A model generated the notes under the pieces. It searched no databases. It had not been told where the DNA came from and saw only the letters and a program-made list of their open reading frames with translations. From Lacticaseibacillus hegangensis (GTDB lineage: Bacteria > Bacillota > Bacilli > Lactobacillales > Lactobacillaceae), in assembly GCF_003946465.1 (NCBI RefSeq), contig NZ_RHOL01000018.1, forward strand, positions 1 to 57,193: 57,193 nucleotides of DNA, in the 5' to 3' direction. The translations under genes were made by a program, and so were the position numbers. Of the stretch, positions 53,908 to 57,193 are shown in pieces. Position 1 is the stretch's first letter, and every line of letters begins with the position of its first letter.

Positions 53908-55242
53908 ATGGATAACCAATCACATCACTTTTCCGAAGAAAATCAGCAGCCCACCCCGCAGCCGCCAAAGCGGCGGTCGGGGATCAAGCAGCTTGCGCTG
54001 GTGGCGGTCGTGGCGGCCGTCGTCGGTGGTGGCGTGGGCGGCGGTGTCGCATACGGCATCATGAGCCGCAATCCGACCAACTCGGTCAACGAGGCGGTCA
54101 GTTCAGGCAAGCCCGGGACCACTAAGGTCTCAAACGTCAGCGTGAACGAAAGCAGCGCCAGCGCGACGGCCTTCGCCAAGGTCAAAGGCGCCGTGGTTTC
54201 AGTCGTGAACATGCAAAAGACGCAGTCGACCTCCAGCGGCCTGGATGCCTTCGGTGACCTGTTCGGCGACTCCGGCAGCGATTCGAGCTCGTCCAGCTCA
54301 GACAGCGGCAAGCTTGAGGACGCCAGCGAAGGGTCTGGGGTCATTTATGAAAAAAAGGACGGCAAGGCGTACATCGTCACCAACAACCACGTGGTTGAGG
54401 GCTCAGACGCCTTGGAAGTCATTTTGGCTGACGGGTCTAAGGTCACCGCGAAGTTAGTCGGCACCGATGAGGACTCAGACCTCGCCGTGCTGTCGATCGA
54501 CGGCAGCAAGGTCGATACCGTGGCCAGCTTCGGTGATTCCAGCGCGATCAAGGCCGGGCAAACGGTGCTTGCGATCGGCTCGCCGCTGGGCTCCCAGTAT
54601 GCGACCTCGGTCACGCAAGGAATCATCTCCGCCACCAGCCGCACCGTTGACGTCAGCGACGAGCAAACCGGCCAAGTGACCGGCCAGGCGACCGTCATTC
54701 AAACCGACGCCGCGATCAACTCCGGGAATTCCGGCGGCCCGCTCATCAACCTGAACGGCCAGGTCATCGGGATCAACTCGATGAAGCTGTCCGGCACCAG
54801 CAACTCGAACGCCACCATCGAAGGGATGGGCTTCTCCATTCCAAGCAACGAGGTCGTGTCCATCATCAATCAGCTGGTGGCCAACGGTAAAGTGGTTCGG
54901 CCGGCACTGGGCATCGAGGCGCGGGATCTTTCCAGCGTTTCGGCCAGCCAGCAATCCAGTCTGCTGAAGGTGCCTGCCAGTGTCACTAACGGGGTCGTGG
55001 TGGCCGGCTTCACGTCGACCAGCATCGCCAAGAAGGCGGGGCTGAAGCAGTACGACGTGATCGTCGCCGTTGACGGCAACGCGGTGGACAGCGTCGCGAC
55101 CCTGCACACCCAGCTGTACAAGCACGCAATCGGCGACACCATTTCCCTGACCTACTACCGCGGCAGCGACAAGAAGACGGTCAACGTCAAGCTGTCACAA
55201 ACCACGGACCAGCTGGATAGCACCACCGGGAACGCGAAATAA
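53908..55242 (+). CDS. htrA: HtrA/DegP family membrane-anchored serine protease
   Basis: Surface quality-control protease, 444 residues: Pro-rich cytoplasmic N-terminus, membrane helix (about 28-50), Ser/Asp-rich linker (about 110-135), trypsin-like domain with His in TNNHVVEGSD, Asp in EDSDLAVLS and Ser in NSGNSGGPL, then one PDZ domain (about 335-430). It is the usual last gene of the wal locus in lactobacilli. The ribosome-binding site is GAGAGGAAGGG. The rlmH gene that normally follows is absent here. Confidence 0.96.
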   Translation: MDNQSHHFSEENQQPTPQPPKRRSGIKQLALVAVVAAVVGGGVGGGVAYGIMSRNPTNSVNEAVSSGKPGTTKVSNVSVNESSASATAFAKVKGAVVSVVNMQKTQSTSSGLDAFGDLFGDSGSDSSSSSSDSGKLEDASEGSGVIYEKKDGKAYIVTNNHVVEGSDALEVILADGSKVTAKLVGTDEDSDLAVLSIDGSKVDTVASFGDSSAIKAGQTVLAIGSPLGSQYATSVTQGIISATSRTVDVSDEQTGQVTGQATVIQTDAAINSGNSGGPLINLNGQVIGINSMKLSGTSNSNATIEGMGFSIPSNEVVSIINQLVANGKVVRPALGIEARDLSSVSASQQSSLLKVPASVTNGVVVAGFTSTSIAKKAGLKQYDVIVAVDGNAVDSVATLHTQLYKHAIGDTISLTYYRGSDKKTVNVKLSQTTDQLDSTTGNAK

Positions 55243-55262
55243 CTGAATTAGAGTCAGATCAG

Positions 55263-55287
55263 CCGCGCAGTGATGCGCGGTTTTTTG
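55263..55287 (+). terminator. htrA terminator
   Basis: CCGCGC and GCGCGG arms followed by TTTTTT. Confidence 0.9.
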
Positions 55288-55395
55288 GTGCGCTATTTTC
55301 GGCAATTTCCGGCAGTTGGACACTCGATGGCCAGGATTGTTCGGATGAGGGTTGTCAAGTGTGAATTCGCCTTGAGGATAATCACACCCCTTGCT

Positions 55396-55685
55396 TGTGG
55401 ATAACTCTGTGGATAGTGTTTATAACTCACTTTTCAGCCCGTGCACAGACTTATCCACAGGGGGTCAAAAGCCGGTGGATAAACTTTTTTCTTTGTGAAC
55501 CAAACGCTTGTACGGGCGATGAGGACGCGATTTTGGACGCCTCACTTTGTGAAATGCCGATGTTCAAAACCGTGGATAAGTCCCGGCCAAAAATAAAGTG
55601 CTTGATTTTTCCGGGCACGAAATCTGGTATCAAAAAATGTTCTGAACACCAGCGCTAGGGTTGATCAAGGGGGTGATGTGGATAA
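55396..55685. other. DnaA-box cluster
   Basis: Three perfect TTATCCACA/TGTGGATAA boxes (55396-55404, 55451-55459, 55677-55685) and three with one mismatch (55408-55416, 55474-55482, 55571-55579), in both orientations, in an otherwise gene-free 580-base intergenic region. No ORF here looks real. dnaA and dnaN are not next to it, so it may be a secondary DnaA-binding cluster rather than oriC itself. Confidence 0.85.
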
Positions 55686-55752
55686 CTGCTGGGGATAGTT
55701 GGTGCAAGCCTGTGTGTGAAAGCAGCAAACACTAGTATTTGGTTAGTTATAA

Positions 55753-55781
55753 TTGACAGGATGTGAACAAGCCGGTATGAT
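55753..55781 (+). promoter_or_regulatory. Consensus promoter of the Fe-S type gene
   Basis: TTGACA (55753-55758), 17-base spacer, TATGAT (55776-55781), 45 bases before the start codon. Confidence 0.9.
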
Positions 55782-55826
55782 GAAGACATAATAGTTGTGT
55801 ACAATCTAGTTGAAAGGGTGACCGAT

Positions 55827-56231
55827 ATGGAAATTACCATTACAGAGGCAGCAAAGGATTACTTGAACCACAAGCTCGTGCCGGGCGACCGCCTGCTTTT
55901 GGCGCTTGACGACGGCTCCAGCAAATACTCCAAGCTCGGCGGGACCTGTGCGATCGGCAACAAGTTCCAGCTGGTGATCGCGGACACCCCGGATCCGGAC
56001 TACACCGAGCCGCTGGCCAGCAATACGAAGCTGAACCTGACCACCGGGCCGCTTGAGTTGTCCTACCTCGGCCACGGCCTGGCGCTGGATTATCACAGCG
56101 GCATGCTGAACCTGCATGATGACTCCGGCGTGCTGGACGGCGCCGTGACGATCGACTTCGCCCAGCCGCTCCCGGCCGATGAACAGGCCCGCCGTGAGGA
56201 AATGAAGGCGCTCGGTGCAAAAGTTTGTTAA
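55827..56231 (+). CDS. HesB/YqkB-like iron-sulfur cluster biosynthesis family protein
   Basis: A 134-residue protein beginning MEITITEAAKDYL, as in the Fe-S biosynthesis (A-type carrier-like) family of Firmicutes, YqkB group. Only one N-terminal-half Cys is present (GGTCAIGN) and one at the C-terminus (AKVC), so it does not show the three-Cys pattern of true IscA carriers; cluster binding is unproven. The ATG at 55827 follows GAAAGGG and a consensus promoter. An earlier in-frame start near 55797 lies in the promoter region. Confidence 0.8.
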   Translation: MEITITEAAKDYLNHKLVPGDRLLLALDDGSSKYSKLGGTCAIGNKFQLVIADTPDPDYTEPLASNTKLNLTTGPLELSYLGHGLALDYHSGMLNLHDDSGVLDGAVTIDFAQPLPADEQARREEMKALGAKVC

Positions 56232-56240
56232 CTCCCGGCT

Positions 56241-56297
56241 GCGAAAGTGGCCGGTTTTAGCGGGACGGCAACCACAGTCAGCCATTCCCACTTTTGC
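56241..56297 (+). repeat. Imperfect hairpin after the Fe-S type gene
   Basis: GCGAAAGTGG (56241-56250) pairs with CCACTTTTGC (56288-56297), one G-U. There is no U-tract. It shares wording with the dltB-dltC stem-loop. A proper terminator follows at 56370. Confidence 0.55.
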
Positions 56298-56369
56298 CAG
56301 TTGAGCGCGCCTACGCCTTGCCTTGCCTAACGCTTTCCTCACTTTATTTAATCTCACAATCACTACAGC

Positions 56370-56403
56370 CCCAACGGTTCCGCCGAATCGTTGGGATTTT
56401 TTT
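56370..56403 (+). terminator. Terminator upstream of the heat-shock promoter
   Basis: CCCAACG and CGTTGGG arms (inner TTC/GAA) followed by a seven-base T-run. It insulates the Hsp20 gene from upstream transcription. Confidence 0.9.
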
Positions 56404-56412
56404 CGAAAAAAG

Positions 56413-56452
56413 TTAGCACTCTGTTGACAAGAGTGCTAAACCGTGCCATAAT
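56413..56452 (+). promoter_or_regulatory. CIRCE operator overlapping the hsp20 promoter
   Basis: TTAGCACTC (56413-56421), nine bases, GAGTGCTAA (56431-56439) is a perfect CIRCE element for HrcA. TTGACA (56424-56429) lies inside the spacer, and CATAAT (56447-56452) follows 17 bases later, so HrcA binding would block the -35. The 130-base leader to the gene is unusually long. Confidence 0.96.
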
Positions 56453-56586
56453 ACTTTATGTAAACAAGGTAAGGAGCTAAAGCCCCGATCGAAAGGTGAG
56501 CAGATGTGAGCCGGACGGTTGCCAGGGCGGCTGCTTTCCCTGTTTGAACTAACCCAACAGACAATTATGAAAGGAAGTTTTGCATC

Positions 56587-57018
56587 ATGGCTAATGAGAT
56601 TATGAATCGTGACAACTGGTTGACGGATCCGTTCTTCGATGATCTGGGCGCGCGTTTCTTCGATCGTTTCATGCCTAGCGACACGAGCCGGGTGCTCAAG
56701 ACTGACATTCAAGAAACTGACAAGAGTTATGTTGCCAAGGTCGATGTCCCGGGGATCGACAAGCAGGACATTCACCTGAATTATCAAGACAATGTGCTGA
56801 ATATTTCGGTCAACAAGAAGGAAGTTAATGATCACGCCGACAACAAGGGCAATGTGCTGATGAGCGAGCGCAGTTATGGGGCAATGAGCCGCAGCTACCG
56901 CCTGCCGAACGTGGATGAGCAGAACATCAAGGCGCAATACGACAAGGGAGTTCTGACCATCACCTTGCCAAAGCTGACCGAGCAGGAGCAAGATCCTCAC
57001 CAGATCGATATTGACTAA
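56587..57018 (+). CDS. hsp20: Hsp20/alpha-crystallin family small heat-shock protein
   Basis: ATP-independent holdase, 143 residues, that keeps unfolding proteins soluble and may protect membranes. It has the alpha-crystallin domain from about residue 38 (DIQETDKSYVAKVDVPGIDKQ) to 135, with YGAMSRSYRLPNVDE and YDKGVLTITLPK. The ATG follows GAAAGGAAG. It is expressed from a CIRCE/HrcA-controlled promoter, whereas many lactobacillus hsp20 genes are controlled by CtsR. A terminator follows at once. Confidence 0.95.
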   Translation: MANEIMNRDNWLTDPFFDDLGARFFDRFMPSDTSRVLKTDIQETDKSYVAKVDVPGIDKQDIHLNYQDNVLNISVNKKEVNDHADNKGNVLMSERSYGAMSRSYRLPNVDEQNIKAQYDKGVLTITLPKLTEQEQDPHQIDID

Positions 57019-57054
57019 TTAACTGCCTCTAACTAAATTACCGCCTCTGTAGGA

Positions 57055-57085
57055 AACGGGTTGCCTCCGGGCAGCCCGTTTTTTT
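57055..57085 (+). terminator. hsp20 terminator
   Basis: AACGGG/CCCGTT outer and TGCC/GGCA inner pairs, then a seven-base T-run. The group II intron begins five bases further on. Confidence 0.9.
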
Positions 57086-57089
57086 GGTG

Positions 57090-57193
57090 GTGCGCCCGGC
57101 ATGGGCGCCAACTTGGTGGTGAAAGTCCACTGCGGGCCGTAGTAGTCGGAACCGCTAGCCAAGGGCAAGGGTGTCCATCGCGAGGTGGAATCT
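57090..57193 (+). mobile_element. 5' end of a group II intron, cut by the window edge
   Basis: GTGCG at 57090 is the conserved 5' boundary, followed by CGCCCGGCATGGGCG, GGTGAAAGTCCACTGCGGGC, and the highly conserved AAGGGCAAGGGTGTCCATCG-GAGGTGGAATCT stretch of domain I. Bacterial introns of this kind encode a reverse transcriptase/maturase in domain IV, which would lie beyond the window. It sits just after the hsp20 terminator, a preferred site of group IIC introns, though class cannot be fixed from 104 bases. Confidence 0.88.

Noticed and set aside
55395-55658. 87-residue open frame in the DnaA-box region
   Set aside because: No ribosome-binding site, and its codons include the DnaA boxes; protein sequence is not gene-like.

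Overview
The window comes from a low-phylum (Bacillota) lactic acid bacterium of the Lactobacillaceae with an unusually GC-rich genome, most like the Lacticaseibacillus / L. casei group in gene content. Evidence: a mannose-class PTS with its DUF956 partner, dltXABCD, WxL/DUF916 cell-wall cluster, fused binding-protein/permease amino-acid transporters, and the walRKHIJ-htrA locus. Species cannot be fixed by eye. walRK-htrA, a near-perfect parS site (14745-14760) and a DnaA-box cluster (55396-55685) all suggest an oriC-proximal position, although dnaA itself is not here. No tRNA, rRNA or CRISPR array was seen.

Layout. 1-7244: AT-rich exopolysaccharide/capsule module (remnant gene end, GT32 and two GT2 glycosyltransferases, Wzy-like polymerase, Wzx flippase, O-acyltransferase, then a decayed stretch). 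7245-14643: higher-GC assembly and precursor genes: epimerase, phosphatase, priming sugar transferase, an SGNH-like protein with lost catalytic residues, LCP attachment protein, Wzd/Wze kinase pair and galU. 14745-24619: parS, small housekeeping genes, 6-phospho-beta-glucosidase, P-type ATPase, a short pyruvate kinase, a purine permease and a TetR regulator, with a large structured intergenic element at 17740-17888. 24898-28904: four-gene WxL surface complex. 28967-31652: lysine-riboswitch-controlled ABC transporter on the minus strand. 32020-35505: man PTS operon plus manO. 35622-43439: two-component system, dlt operon and a serine hydrolase. 43452-47615: argGH and a second fused ABC component. 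47733-55287: wal operon and htrA, with two tandem covarying RNA-like elements between walR and walK. 55396-57193: DnaA boxes, a Fe-S-type protein, a CIRCE-controlled Hsp20 gene and the 5' end of a group II intron cut by the window edge.

How it fits together. Much of the window concerns the cell envelope: polysaccharide synthesis and attachment, D-alanylation of teichoic acids, WxL surface proteins, the essential WalRK wall-stress system and HtrA quality control. Carbon entry (man PTS, phospho-beta-glucosidase, pyruvate kinase) and amino-acid supply (lysine uptake, arginine synthesis) sit between them. The most interesting unexplained signals are non-coding: the tandem elements at 48509-48805, whose four shared stems are kept in both copies with compensatory changes in three of them, the three-way structure at 17740-17888, the DnaA-box cluster, and a dlt promoter that appears to lie inside the terminator of the upstream operon.
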